Source: Andrena cerasifolii
Lineage: Eukaryota > Arthropoda > Insecta > Hymenoptera > Andrenidae
DNA: 64,000 nucleotides
Direction of reading: 5' to 3'
NCBI RefSeq assembly: GCF_050908995.1
Contig: NC_135124.1
Location: 9,672,001 to 9,736,000, forward strand
The notes under the pieces are model-generated. The model saw nothing but the letters and a program-made list of their open reading frames with translations, was not told the DNA's origin and did no database searches. The translations under genes were made by a program, and so were the position numbers. Below are positions 40,601 through 53,400 of this stretch, piece after piece. How positions within the stretch are numbered: position 1 is the stretch's first letter; the number at the start of each line of letters is the position of its first letter.

Positions 40601-42337
40601 CCAGTAATATTTCTCACACCTCCCAACTCGATGAATGAAAAATCGAATAAGTAAGCACTGTTCACACTGATTTGTTAAAATCAACTTTTCCCAATAAATT
40701 CATCCTAGCAAATACGTTGTTAAAACGAACATGGTCCTGCGTCCCCCAGCTTTGTACTCGATAACGAAAACTTCTTAACGTCCGATAAGCTCGCCTCGGA
40801 TTCTGGGAAGGCAAGGCTAACCGATCTAATCCTGAAATGTAATCTTGTTTGGCGCAGCATAGTTACAATGTAATTCGTAGATAGGAGAATTGTAAAGGTC
40901 TTGAACTCTGTCTACGGATTGCATGTCTGCACGGTAGTTACGAAACTGAACACCATCGACGGTATTCCATCAAAGCTCTTTGAGACATCACGAACAATGT
41001 ATGCATAATAACTTTCGCGCATAGTGCGATGTACAGATTAGTTTGATCCACTTCTCGCTTCGGGATACCTTCTCCTTGCAGAATCCTCGCTATAGTCGAG
41101 GCGAAATCAACTGTCCACTCACAGATACTGATAAGGGCTTCCTGTGACATTTAATAACCTGACTCTCTTCACTCAACCTCCCGTCTATTTATTTAAACCT
41201 CCAACCATACGTGGTCCGTCTTTCGCGTCTCGTGCAGAGACAGTTGATTTTGTCCTGTAGGACTCCTTTTTAGGGCAATTATTCCCTGATTTTTGGTCAC
41301 TTCAAGATACTTTTCATTCCATTCAGTGGAATAATGTATCTGATGAATTTGATCTAATCTAACCGCGGTCTATTGACAGCGAATTTAAGGAAACGTTAAA
41401 CAATCGTTTGACGAGGTATCCAGGCGAATACATAAAAGAAGCAGCGCTGTGCATAGAAGCGTCAGGTCACTCAGGCCCAGCTCGCCTGATGGATTAACCA
41501 TTCACGTATGCACATGTGTGTGCGTAGGTGTTCTCGGATCAACGATTATCAACGGTGCATGGCCAAAGTCTCTCGATAACTCAGGTTATGTCTCGTTACA
41601 GGCTTATCGATCGACCCTGCAATTCCATGGCGACACACAATGGTGCACCTGCGTGTGCACAGGTGTGCGAGTATGCGCATACAGGTGGCCCAGCGACACA
41701 AAGGCGATTTACACGGGATTATAATGTCAACCTTAACACGTCCACGGCGACAGACTTTCGACGCCCGATTGGTTCACCTGTCTGTGCACGGCTAATTTTC
41801 TTAGATTCATTTCCGTCGGTCTGCGTCGTGCATCAAATATTCCAGGATCCTGCAGCGAATTTCGATTACGTTCTAAGGGTTATAAATTAAACAAGAGCTG
41901 TACGTACTTCGGGCTGTCTGCGCCACGAAATTTCTCACCTATTTTATTGTTGGATATTTCCGCATTTCGGAGTGCTTCTACACACACATGCACGCGTACC
42001 TCAGGTGTTCCAATGCTGTAAAGGAGATTGACGTTCGCACACAAACTCCGTAGACAGGTTAAAGCGGTTTCATTGGAGGTCCCACTACGTAATTAATCTT
42101 TCGCTGCAGTAGACAGCGGACGTAAAGTTACGAGTCATAGTTTATTAACGCACGAATCTTCTCTGCACGTTTACAAAATTTCGGAACTTCTGTCGTTTCG
42201 TGAAAAATTCAAGGATTCCTGTCTAGTGAAATGCACGTATATCTGGAAACAGCGCGACAGTCGCAAGAAGATTAGCAATTACAGCGTCTCTAAAAGGTGG
42301 GATTCCACTGAGGCAACTTTTGAGGCACATGCAATCA
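37678..42337. other. Long stretch without supported exons
   Basis: Probably the next upstream timeout intron. It has a GC-rich part around 37880-38520 and AT-rich sequence after it. A 70-codon frame at 41150-40938 (-) is the most protein-like piece but has no splice or family support. No TIMELESS N-terminal motif was recognised. Confidence 0.5.
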
Positions 42338-42645
42338 CAAGGGTAGATCCCGAACCCGATAATTCAAGAAATTCTGAGACTTTGTGAATATGTAGGGAAT
42401 TCCCTCGTGATTACAACGGAATTTATCTTTGCTGCCAAAATTCACTCCAAGGTGGTGTAATTGACCCCTGAGAATCCGGTTATTTTTCAAGTTTCTGTTA
42501 TAACGCGTGAGCTGCAAAATAATTTTGTTTACTAAATGATAGATCTAATTAAAAGAAGTATGAAACTTTTTTCTATCTTTTACAGCTCGCAGTTATATAA
42601 CACAAAATCGGAAAATAGCCGAATTATCGGGGGTTAATTTCGCCG
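42338..42645. mobile_element. Palindromic CAAGGG-ended MITE, copy 3 (right end lost)
   Basis: The left end is caagggtagatcccgaaccc, followed by the same internal order as copy 2 (tttgtgaatatgtaggga, then tgatagatctaattaaaa). Similarity stops after the central ggggttaatttc-like segment, so the right arm is missing. Confidence 0.72.
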
Positions 42646-45600
42646 CATATTTTACTGATGAACTACAAGTATAAAGTGTGACGCATTCCGTCTAATTATT
42701 CTCGATCGAATTCTTCGAACCGAGCACACTTTCGACATCGAACCCTTTCACAAATCACGATTAGAGGCCCCGCCTAAACTCACTATAGCGCAATGACAAA
42801 TTCTAATTAGGGTACCCCCGGGTACTCTAGTTATATTCGATACGAATCTCTCGTTACGCCGGCGATCTTGATCCCCGAAACATTAAATTAGGCGGTATCA
42901 CGAGCGCGAACACGAGGGCTGGCATTATGCGATTACGTTGCCCGTGGTAATAAGTGTTGTCTAACGAATACATAGTGGGCCGGGTAAATAGGCTAGAGCC
43001 CGGCCTATCAAGTGAAATTCCATGCTCGAAAATAAGAGACGCGGGAGACGGGTGTTGCCGGGAAGGGGGAGGGGGCTTGAAATATGCAAGGGTGGAATAG
43101 ATAGACGGCGAATTGGGGGGAACGGGGTGCGAAGGGTAGTGCGCTCTCGGTTTATCGTGGCTGGGACGAAAACTCTGGCACAACGCCCCGGTGTAATTTG
43201 TGAGGAGATAATAACCGTCGTCCACGGACACGGGGTATCGAGAGGGCCTCTTCTCTTTTTTATTCGCGCCGTGTATTGCATTTAAAAAAGGCAATCTCCG
43301 TAATAATTTGCGCGGCATCAGCCGCCCGTTTTTCGTTCCGTGTGATCGCGCGATGAACGCGGTTTCCGCGGCTAATGCGAGAAAAATGAGCGACCCTCTG
43401 AAGCAGCGGAAACTGGACAAAGTTAGGGGATGCAACCACCTTTCTATACCAACGTCGATGGCTTTATTTATATCCCCGCGAAGTGTTGATTAAAATCAAC
43501 GAAACCGAGCGAGCTTCTATAAAATAAGCGCTTTAATTCTACTCAGATTTCACAATTCGGAAGATTATTCGAAAGTTAGCGGGGTACCGTTCCCTGAAGC
43601 ACGGAACGCGTCCCCGCCCACGAACCGGAGGGATCTTATCCTCATTATTATAACGGTAACGTGGTTTCTGGGCGGCTATAGTTAACCAGCTTATTAACGT
43701 AATTAACGCACAGAGGGCCCTCGAAAGGGGAGGCTTCCGGTGTCGTTGCACGAAGAAAAGAGGCTTCGCTCCCTGGCAATTTGATACGCGCCGCAAAGCG
43801 ACGAGCAAGATGACGTTCCCGTACTTCTTCCGCTAGACGTCCTTAGAGGCCTTTTTAGACCGTGCTCCCCCCTGTCGGCTGCTCTTTGTTCCGTGCATCT
43901 CGGCGCGAGGGTTGAAGTTAAAAAAAAAAAAAAAAAAAAAAAGACCGGAAGGAGAAAGAGCTTTGATGTTCACTGTCTGTCTCGCGCATGCAAACCTCGC
44001 CAGTCGCAGTTTGTTCATGATACATTTTGCGGCCTAATACGAGCCGAAGCGACGCTTTAATTCTTCTTATTCCTGGAGGGCCCTCTTTGCACGCCCGGGA
44101 GAAATCCTGGCAACGCCTTTTTAATGACGTTCCAGTGGAAGAGGAAGTTCTCAGTGTGGGCTGAGTTAAGTTTACTCGCCACTAGGAACTTAAAAATTTA
44201 AGGAAGTAAACAGTAGGCGTCGGAGGAGACACTCGAGCTGCAATTTCACCCTGGCCCGACAATTCAGACGCGTAGCGTCTGCAGCTGGGTGCCCAGAAAC
44301 ATGCTTAGCCGTTAATTTACTGTCGCCGGAATCATTAACGGTCATCGACCTCCGCATCCACCACTTGAATCGCGTTTCGCGAAGAAATACTTGCAGTCTA
44401 AATTTCCCGGTGCTCGCGACAAATTGTACAAGGTTGGGCCAAGTTCCCTTCGGAGGGAAAGTCTTGAAGAGCGTCTTGAAATTAGGATACGAGGCGCGAT
44501 CAATCATCCGATGAGACCCCTCCGCTTATCTCGTCATCGCTTTAAACGTCTTAAACGTTTTTTTCCCACGTAATCGATCGTCCCAGTGGCAATATAAAAG
44601 ATTCCGCGGCATAGTTTTCGATGGCTGACGATGCAATCGTGCGAGGCGGAGATTTCGTTCGTTTAACTTATCCAGCCTCCTCGGCCCCGATAACAAAAGC
44701 TGGCGCGGGGAACGTGACGTGCGGGTAACCAGTATCGGAACGGTTATCCTTTCTATAAACCGTTGGCCGACCCGCATGCGAAAATCGTGTAGTCCGCAGT
44801 TCCACCGCTCTTTCATCTTGTCCATTCCCGAAAACGACGGCCGGCGAATAATCGATTCGATCGGGCATTAGCCAACAATAGGCTTCATTGGAAACTCGAT
44901 AACGACGGCTTCTCTCTCGCTCCGGCGATGAGGCGGCTATAGGACGGTTTAACACGCCGCTGGATAAGATCAGCCGGCTATAATCCAGTTGCCGAGGCAC
45001 GCCGAAGATCGCGGCGAGAGGGTGGGAGGACCTTTGTGATTGGAAAAATTTCAATGAAATCGCTCGACGCGAAAGTGGGCTAATACGAAAGGAAAACTTA
45101 TTGTTCCTTCCAATATCGGCGATCGTGGATCTTTCGCTCCCCGGAGCGTCGAAAGATTTCAATATCCCCGGCTGCTTTCAGCAAAATTCACCAGCCATTA
45201 GCGGTTAATATCCCAGGAGCTATTAATACATATCGATTCCTGCATTTTAAGCGCTCGTCCAGGTTGTGACCTCCCTTTGTTGGTCGAGCTGCAGCTCCGC
45301 AAGCATCGACGTGCACACGGTGGGGGTTTGCCCGAGGAGGGTCTGGTCAACGAGAAGACATCGGCGCGGTTGGAAAGCGCGGCGATCGCTCGGGGGATGG
45401 GAAACGTTTTATATCCTGCGGCTGCATACGAGATGAGGGTTGGAAAAGGGGGAGAAAGATCTGAGGTGTTTATGGACGTTTGACGCCGTGAATCCGACTG
45501 GAGATGCCACCAGGCGAGTCGCCTTCCCAGCGGGGGCTGCCACCCTCTCTCTTTGGCCAATCTGCTCGTTCCGTGGCAAGCTGAAAATTCTGTATTCAAC

Positions 45601-46870
45601 AGCCGTCACGGTCCGGCACTACTATTAGGCCGGTAACTACTTATTCAAACCGGATCGCTGGAAACGTCCCCCTTTCTCCGGGCTAGTTGTCAACGCGATC
45701 ACGTTCTACGGGGCTAGGAAGCCGACCCCCTTTCACCAAGGACCAGATGCGGTACTTCCGCTGGTATCTCGCTATCGGGACCGCCACCAGGTACGGCCAC
45801 GGTTGCCCCTGGTCTGCCGCCTAGGATATCGTTATCGGTGCTAACAATAAGAGTAATGTCAGTTAACGTCGACCCTCCGCGCTTGCCCAACGACACCGTC
45901 ATCGAACTATCGCCGTTGGCCATTGTTAACGGTGGCTCGATTAGCATCGTGGACACCAGCGGCACCGTGGAACAGGCATCAGCCCGGCGTAACCAGCCGA
46001 ATTATGTATTTTGCTCGGTCATCGAGGCCATCGGGCTCCGATCTTAACATAATCGCTATGGCCCCGATCGTTTCGGCTGGTAGACGAGCGCTAGCGGCCC
46101 CGCTTATTATCAAAAGCATCTGCGATCTCGTAGTTATTATTGCTGGTGACTATCGCGATAGCACTCCCTGGGCGATCCACGGTGTGGTTATCATCGCCGA
46201 GGCTTGTCCCTGCAGAGGAGCTTGCAACGACAACTGTTACCGTACACCGGCGCAAACCACCACCGTCGCCGGCCACCACCCGACCCGACCTTTTTCTGTA
46301 ACGATGCAGCTTCGACCTTCTCGCGCCGGTGTCGTCCTGCACACACTCCTCCCGCTGTCGTGCCACTCTCGTCTGTGCCCCGTTGTTTAGGTGCAGTTTT
46401 TATTGTCCTCCTACTACCCGCCCTCCGTGGCCGCAGTCCCGGATGCGCGACGACGTACTCCAAGCAATTCCTGCACCGAAGGAATGGCCAACGAGATCGC
46501 AAACATGGTTCCGGACTACGTGTCCCCTGTGTATATCGGGCAAGTCGCCCTCGCGCCTCTCGGTGCCTCACGGTCATTCCGTTATTTCGCTTCGTTTGCC
46601 GGCCAGCAATGTTTGAAAACGCTCCACTCCACGTCCACGACAGACCGGAAGATGCTGGCTGCCGGTGTGCCAGTCGCGAGTCACTGCGGTATGGCCGATG
46701 GTTTAAGTCGAGTCCGCGGCAGGAATTGTTGGAAGACAGGAGGAATTGTTCTGAGAAGCATATGTTTTACAACACCTGTGTCATTGCGTGTTTGTAACCG
46801 TTAATCGTGGAAAAGTTAATCGGCCTGTTAGTCTCTAAGAAATCATGCTGACCAGGTTGGAAAATGTGGT
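42646..46870. other. Unassigned noncoding stretch
   Basis: No exon is supported. It contains a poly-A run of about 24 at 43919-43942 and a GC-rich block at about 45700-46600 with long but unrecognised frames on both strands (for example 45838-46047 +). Confidence 0.5.
43919..43942. repeat. Poly-A run
   Basis: About 24 A residues. It could be the tail of a minus- or plus-strand retroposed sequence, but no target duplication is obvious. Confidence 0.7.
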
Positions 46871-46874
46871 TTAA

Positions 46875-47422
46875 GGGGGGAGACCACTGTGAAAAATCGG
46901 AAAATTAAGTTTTTTCCTTTTTCCATGAAGAAATTCATAAAATTGACGGAGATACAGTATTTTCCGCGATGCGGTGTCAAGCGCGCGTCTGAGCCGAGCG
47001 AAACTTTGAACGCGTTTTTCTCAGAATGACGTTTCTCAACCACGTGGACAGTATACAGAGAAAACTGAACCTCCAATTGACACGAGCGATATATTGTACG
47101 AAAAACTCGCCTCTATTACGTGACGATCAGTTTTTGTAATTAACAGCCCCCTTCTATTTTTTTTCAACATTCTTGTCTTTTCGAATTCGGATTAACCATA
47201 TGGCTAGGGCACTGTCAACGCCACAAGCACAATTTTGCCGCAGCGCACATTTTGACGAAGAGTATATCGGAAACGGATATATGAATTTGATTGAAAAAAA
47301 TTCTCTTACACTTCAACATGTACATATTAACTATACTAAGCAATACATTGATTTACTTGCGTAGTTTGAAAAAAATCCCGAATAGATCCATACTTTTCAG
47401 ACCATTACAGTGGTCCGTCCCC
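46875..47422. mobile_element. TTAA MITE, 548 bp
   Basis: The left end is ggggggagaccactgtgaaa after TTAA 46871-46874. The right end is cattacagtggtccgtcccc before TTAA 47423-47426. It shares the GACCACTGT-type core and TTAA flanks with the 29200-29850 element. No coding potential. Confidence 0.78.
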
Positions 47423-47426
47423 TTAA

Positions 47427-50400
47427 TTTCAAACAAATGTAACATAATATGTTAATATTTCGAATTTCTCAACAAAAAAAAAACTTCATACCAATAGAAA
47501 ATACATAAAAAATCGATTTTTTCGAGCGAATACCCCTTCAAGGGTAGAATTATATTTTCCGCTCGAAGCAGATTTTTTTTGCAGCTGCAGTAGTAATTCT
47601 GTACAGAACGCGAGAGGAACTTGCTACTAATCAGTGATGAAACCTTCCCAGGAATTACTTGCAGCTCGAAAATGTAGAACGACACAACCCACCGCCCACT
47701 TCAACAAAGATTTAACGAACTCGGCAAAAAAGCGCCCAAGGATTTGCATTTCAAGTAATCCGGAACTGAATGAAATTGCTAATTCATGATCAGAGACCCG
47801 CCGAGGGCGTTCAAATGGGAAAACTTTTATTAACTTACGGATGTTTTCCAGGGATCATACATCTCAAAGCCGATCGGCTTTCGCGCGAACCGAAAGAGAA
47901 TGGCAGAGAAAGAAACGGGACGCGGCGCGAAATTACTCTCGAAAATTCGCCAACATTTTGCAACTTCGCGAAACGTCTTCGAATCGAGTTAGCAGTTAAA
48001 CGACTTTATCTTTCGCCGACCAGTTTTGCAACGGGGATGAATCCCCGCGGCTTTGGTGCCGCGTGTTTCATAACGAGCCGCGACAAGTAATTAAAATCGG
48101 ATTGCCAGCTGCATCGTAGCAATTATATCGTAAACAGGCGTCTTGCGGAAAGGTGTGGGGATTCACGGGCTTCGCCATCGAAGTTCCCTCGTTGTCGTCT
48201 ACGTCGATCGATTCCTGGTCCCGAATTTTGGGCCACGCGATCGATTCGACGTTATTGCCACATAGTTTGCGGTTGCCGGTGTCTCTAACGCGGTAATTAG
48301 CGCGTGCATCTGGAAGGTATTATTGGCAGTATCGCATAGGATCTGATACACGTTGATCAGGGATTCCGCAGTTCATCCTTTCGAAATCCCTGTTACCAGT
48401 TAGCGCGTGTTACATTGTACAATCGCGCGTATACTTTCCGCGATTAATTATGCGTTAAACAGACTACTCCCGTTCTGGTTGCTACGCAAGACAGACGGCT
48501 GCGTCTCGCTCGCGGTTTCGAAGGTATAACGCATTTAGCTCTGGTAAACTGGAAGCAAGTGGCGGAATGGAAAATTCGGGGATCCAATCTTACCATGGAG
48601 GCAATTAAAGGTACGAAAGGACACTGTGAAAGTTCATTTTGAGAAAAATTGTAATAGCACCTTTTATTATCATATATGTTATTAAAGCAACGCAAAGAGG
48701 AGAATATATCTGACTAAACTACTGAATTCTTCCCCTGCGCTATCCTTTAATGTTATTAACCAAGCCGGAGTCTGCTCCCATTGTATGACTCATCCTGCAT
48801 ACAGGATTGCGGGCAGCGTTCGCTCGCGGTCGTATCTTATGCGGCCCCGGAGAAAAAGACGGAAAGTTAAATTAGGAAAAGTAATAAGAGTAATAAAAGC
48901 ACGCCTCCGTAAAAAATAGCATTACGAAGGATTTCGTAGTTCGACCTACACAGGCTGGATTACTCTTGACTGCGAGTCCTGCCAGCAACGATTTCAGCAA
49001 ACCAGGTTTCCTCGAAATCTTCATTCGAGAGATTATTAATCCCTCCGCGGTCACGGAAAGATCGGAGAATCGGATGAAGGGTAAAATTGATTACCTCCCG
49101 GTAGTTGAATGACTTTATTTACAGTGCTTTATGAGACCCTCGGGCTTCATTCGCGAATACCATCGGAGGGACATTGTTACGGACTTCTGATTGTTAAACG
49201 GCTCCAGGTGATCCAGCATGTTAGAGAGTGGACGAGGCGAAATCGAGGCACACATTTCGATGCATTAACAATTACGGTAACCTCTTCCCTCGTGATGTGC
49301 AATTACCATTATCGCGAGCGTCGCTGCGAATTGAACAGCGCAGAAAATTGGAACGGGTAGGAAGTACGCAGCACGCATAGAAACGAGCTGGCCTATTAAT
49401 TATTTATAGTAATGTGATATTGATCCGTCTGGCTACCTTCCACCACGCTGACCGCGCGTACGCCCCGTACGCGTTGTCCCCTCATCTCTGAAATGTGTGT
49501 ACGAGCCGCCATCATTAGCACCGGTCCGTTGCACCGGGCCATTCATGGTTGAATCGAATTGGTAATTCAGTAAACATGGGAATTCTTGTCGAATATGCAG
49601 CATTTTTGCTGGTTCCTCCAAGTCCGATTTCAGTTTCCTTTGAATTTCCACGAGTCGTGTAAATGCTCAACGCGATAACAATTTTACTAACGTGCGACAC
49701 AATGACAAATTAGACGTTAACTATAAAATAATTGTTTATTAGCGACGAAATAATTGAACGACGTAATCGTACACTGACTCCACTGGCTTAGGACTTCACC
49801 CTAAGGGTGATGCGACAAATGTTCTACATGCCAATTCTTCCTTTGCACACAATCTGGAGCATTCTATAACCCACAACTGACACAGACCTACGAAGGAAGA
49901 AAATTTTTTATGCCTCCATAAAATGGAATGGCTTCCACAAATAAATCTCCGTAAGGGGATGCAGACCGTTGTGGCTGGGCATATTTTACCCACTCTTCTA
50001 AGTAGTACAAGTCACTAAATCCTCAGACCTCCTTCTTCCACATCGCTCTGTCACGTTTATTCCGTTCCAGGAACGAAATATAAATCATCATATTCGCAAA
50101 GGAAAAGACGACGGCAATTTTCTGCGAAGTATTTCTTCGATTACCATGCTCACTTTCGCTTTCACTGGTTTCGGGATAATGTGGCATACAGGTAGCAGTA
50201 TTATCGAAATGAAATCCCAACTACCGAGCCTGATTGTTCGTAATTATTAAATAAAGATAATTGATATGACGCGGAGCGAAACCGCAGAGTCGGGTGGTTG
50301 ATAATATGCGAAACTGATAGCGGGCCCCGTCACAGCGAATTATCGGGGCGTTTTCAGTCTTCGGGCGGAACGCATTCCGCCTGAACGTTTCCAAATTCAT

Positions 50401-53400
50401 TAATTTAGTGTGAACGGAGTTATAAACGTTAGTTCGATTCGCACTGTTCCCCGGATAGTTTAATCAAGTAAATCCACCCATGTAGCGGCACCCCGATTCC
50501 GTCGAAACTTTCGGGACGTTTTCGGCCGGATATCGCCGAAATATTAATTACACATTAATTAAAAATATCTGCATTCTCCGTGTAAAATATCGTGCGCCAA
50601 GACCGCTGAACCAACGGAACATCATTAATCTTCGATTTTAATTTACAGTGCATCGTTCGAGCATATCGATTTCGGTGCTTTTTCTGCGTGATGTGCCGGA
50701 CCGAATGTTATATAAATTGTGACGCGAGCATACGCTTTTATAAAGCTTCTCCATTATCGTGAATTTTAAACTTCCGACAATTTTGTAAATTTCCACGCGA
50801 TTCCGTTCGGCGGACAGAAGTTAACACGATCCGCTCGATAATTTCTTTGAAACACTGCGCCGACGTACTATATCGCCCGGTTTTCGATGTATTTTTTAAC
50901 AAGCTACAAAAACAGAGCGATTAAAAAGCCATAGCCAGTTGTTTTGCTACTATGCTGCGTTTTTTTCAATGCAAAATCTGCTCCGCCAGAACATATTTAA
51001 CAGTTTTAGCATTATCGAACTTTCGCGCAATTTGCTTTTCCCAAAATCGTTCGCGCGCTGCAAACATTGGTATGAAAGTACTGTTTCGAGGAAAATAACG
51101 ATTCCGATATCGAAGCGTTACGGGATTTCCAAACGTTGGCGAGCCGCTACGGTAATATTTCAGTGACGATATCCCTCCCTTAAATTAAAATCTATCTTCT
51201 GGTTTCATAGGCCGCAGGACTCGCGTGGTAGAAAAAAAAAACGCGGTAGGAATGAGTGGAACGAATGGAGCCCTTCTGAAAGGAAATTATTCATAAAGAT
51301 ATTCACCGAAGGCTGGTATTGAAATCGGTGATACGTGAGTTTCATTAATTCATAGCTTCGTAATATCGCTACCCGTTAAAGTGGCTTTATGCTTTTACGT
51401 TATCCTCTAAGCTTGTCTCTATACCACCGACCGGATTATACGTATTACATGATAGGGAAAAGAATCTATTGTGCCTTTCCTGACCGTATCGATCCTCTTT
51501 TCCTCTACGACCCACCCCGTCGATTTTTTTTTCTCTCTCGTTAAAACATGGAAAATGTATCGCTACAAATAATCCACAGTGAAGAACAGCTTTTTTTTCT
51601 CCTCCAGGAACATACACGATTCAATGGCATCGAATGGGTCGTCGAGGATTAGCACGAGTGATTTTAACTATACCGCTGTTGCGTTTTATCGCGAGCCAAG
51701 CGATAAGTTGCATTTTATCGTCGCGTCGCGTTTTTTGCTTTTATCTGAAATTAAAACGTCGTTCTGTGTGTCACAAACCAGCCTGGCCTGGCGGTTTTCA
51801 ACCACCATTACGGGGAGATACTCGAGGGTAGCGTAGGCTGAGCTACGTGAAAAGTGAACAAACGGACGAACCCTTTTATTTTTTCGAATCTCATTTGCCC
51901 CCGATCGCTCGAAGGATGGAAACGTGATTACGTAACTTCGCGATCGCTGTCGAACCGAAAATCTCGCGGAGCATCTGAAAATCCGACAGGAAGCGACGCG
52001 TGTGACAATTGCTCACCCCCGTGTCGCGCCGCGCCACGCCACGCGTTACACGACAAGCTTTATCTGCCCGCGGGGAGTTATTCCGCTTTTATCTGAAATT
52101 AAAACGTCGCCCCGCAATTTTCGAAAGGGGTGAGCTTCCGCGGTGTAACGATATCTCGAATCTTCGCCGCGGTTTCGCCCATTAGCGAGCATGGTAAGCG
52201 CGTGCGAAAGGGGAAAAATTACTCGCCGAATGGGAATGCAAATTACAGACAGCCACCGCGGAAACTCGATTGCCGGTAGTATTTACGTGGCAACTAACTC
52301 TAGCAATTTAATACAGACATTTAGAATAATCAGATTCTTTTAATCAAACGAGCGTTTCCCTTTATCGAAAGCAATTGATTATCGTCTTTCAAGCATGTTC
52401 TAGGCATGTAACAAAGGCTAGAACCCTTTTAGAAAATGGGTATCATCGAGGTGCCCTGGCAGTCTTGAAAAATAATATCATTTCTCGGCTTTCATCTCCT
52501 TTCATGATTTTCCGAGATCAATCGGAGGATTTTCAATCTTCTGCTACGCTCTATTGACGCGGCCACGGAGGGAAAATCATTGCGGATAGTTGAAAAGCGA
52601 CAATAACCTCCCCCTTCGAGGGACAGTACAAAGTTTCTCCTCTATCTGAGATTAAAATCTCGCTTTACAGACCACCCCGACAAAGTCATCAGTATCAATC
52701 TCCACCCTTCCATTGCGCCGAGATAGCCGCCCCCAGCCCTCCGCGTATTTATGAAAAATCAGTCGGAAAATGAAGTGAGAGCAGGGGTTGGAAGAGCCTC
52801 TGTCCCGCCCCCCCCCCCCCCCGCCTCGCGGCTCGATAATGACCACGGTTGTCGTTCGTCGTACGTATTTCCTGGAAACCCCTTTACGACTTTTCGGTGT
52901 GTTTACTGCGATACCAACGACCAGCCACCATCCCCGCCGCAGATTAACCCCCGGCGTTCCCATCATTTTTCTCTATTAGCCGAAGATTTACGAGGGTGTT
53001 CCGCTCGGGGCCGCGATACCACGCGCGTAATTAGACTTTTCTCAGTAACAGGTGCGTTGAAACGCTTTTAATTCGCGGTCGCCTGCGCGCACTCCCCTCG
53101 CCAAATTGTTATGATTGCGGTGGACGTTGATTCGATGAATAATTACATTCCGTGTAACGATGTCGCTGATATTCATTAACATCAAATTATCTGCTGCTTG
53201 CTCAGAATCACGCGCAACGGTAACAATGAAACTTTTATGGCGAAATTAACACGAACGTTCAGCTAATTGCCACGGAATTTCCCGCAGACATCTCTAACGG
53301 TAACAGGATCAAGCGGAGCCTCCCGCATTCGTATCTCCATAAAATTTCCGTCGGTTTTTCAATCCCGGGAGCAATTAATGCCGCGGGGAAACGCTCGTGC

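Noticed and set aside
40938..41150. 70-codon protein-like frame on the minus strand
   Set aside because: It has a start and a stop, but no recognised family, no splice context and no neighbouring exon. An open frame of this length occurs by chance in such sequence.
46204..46797. 197-codon + strand frame in the GC-rich block
   Set aside because: Arg/Pro-rich, with no recognised domain and an overlapping minus-strand frame. Not defendable as a gene.
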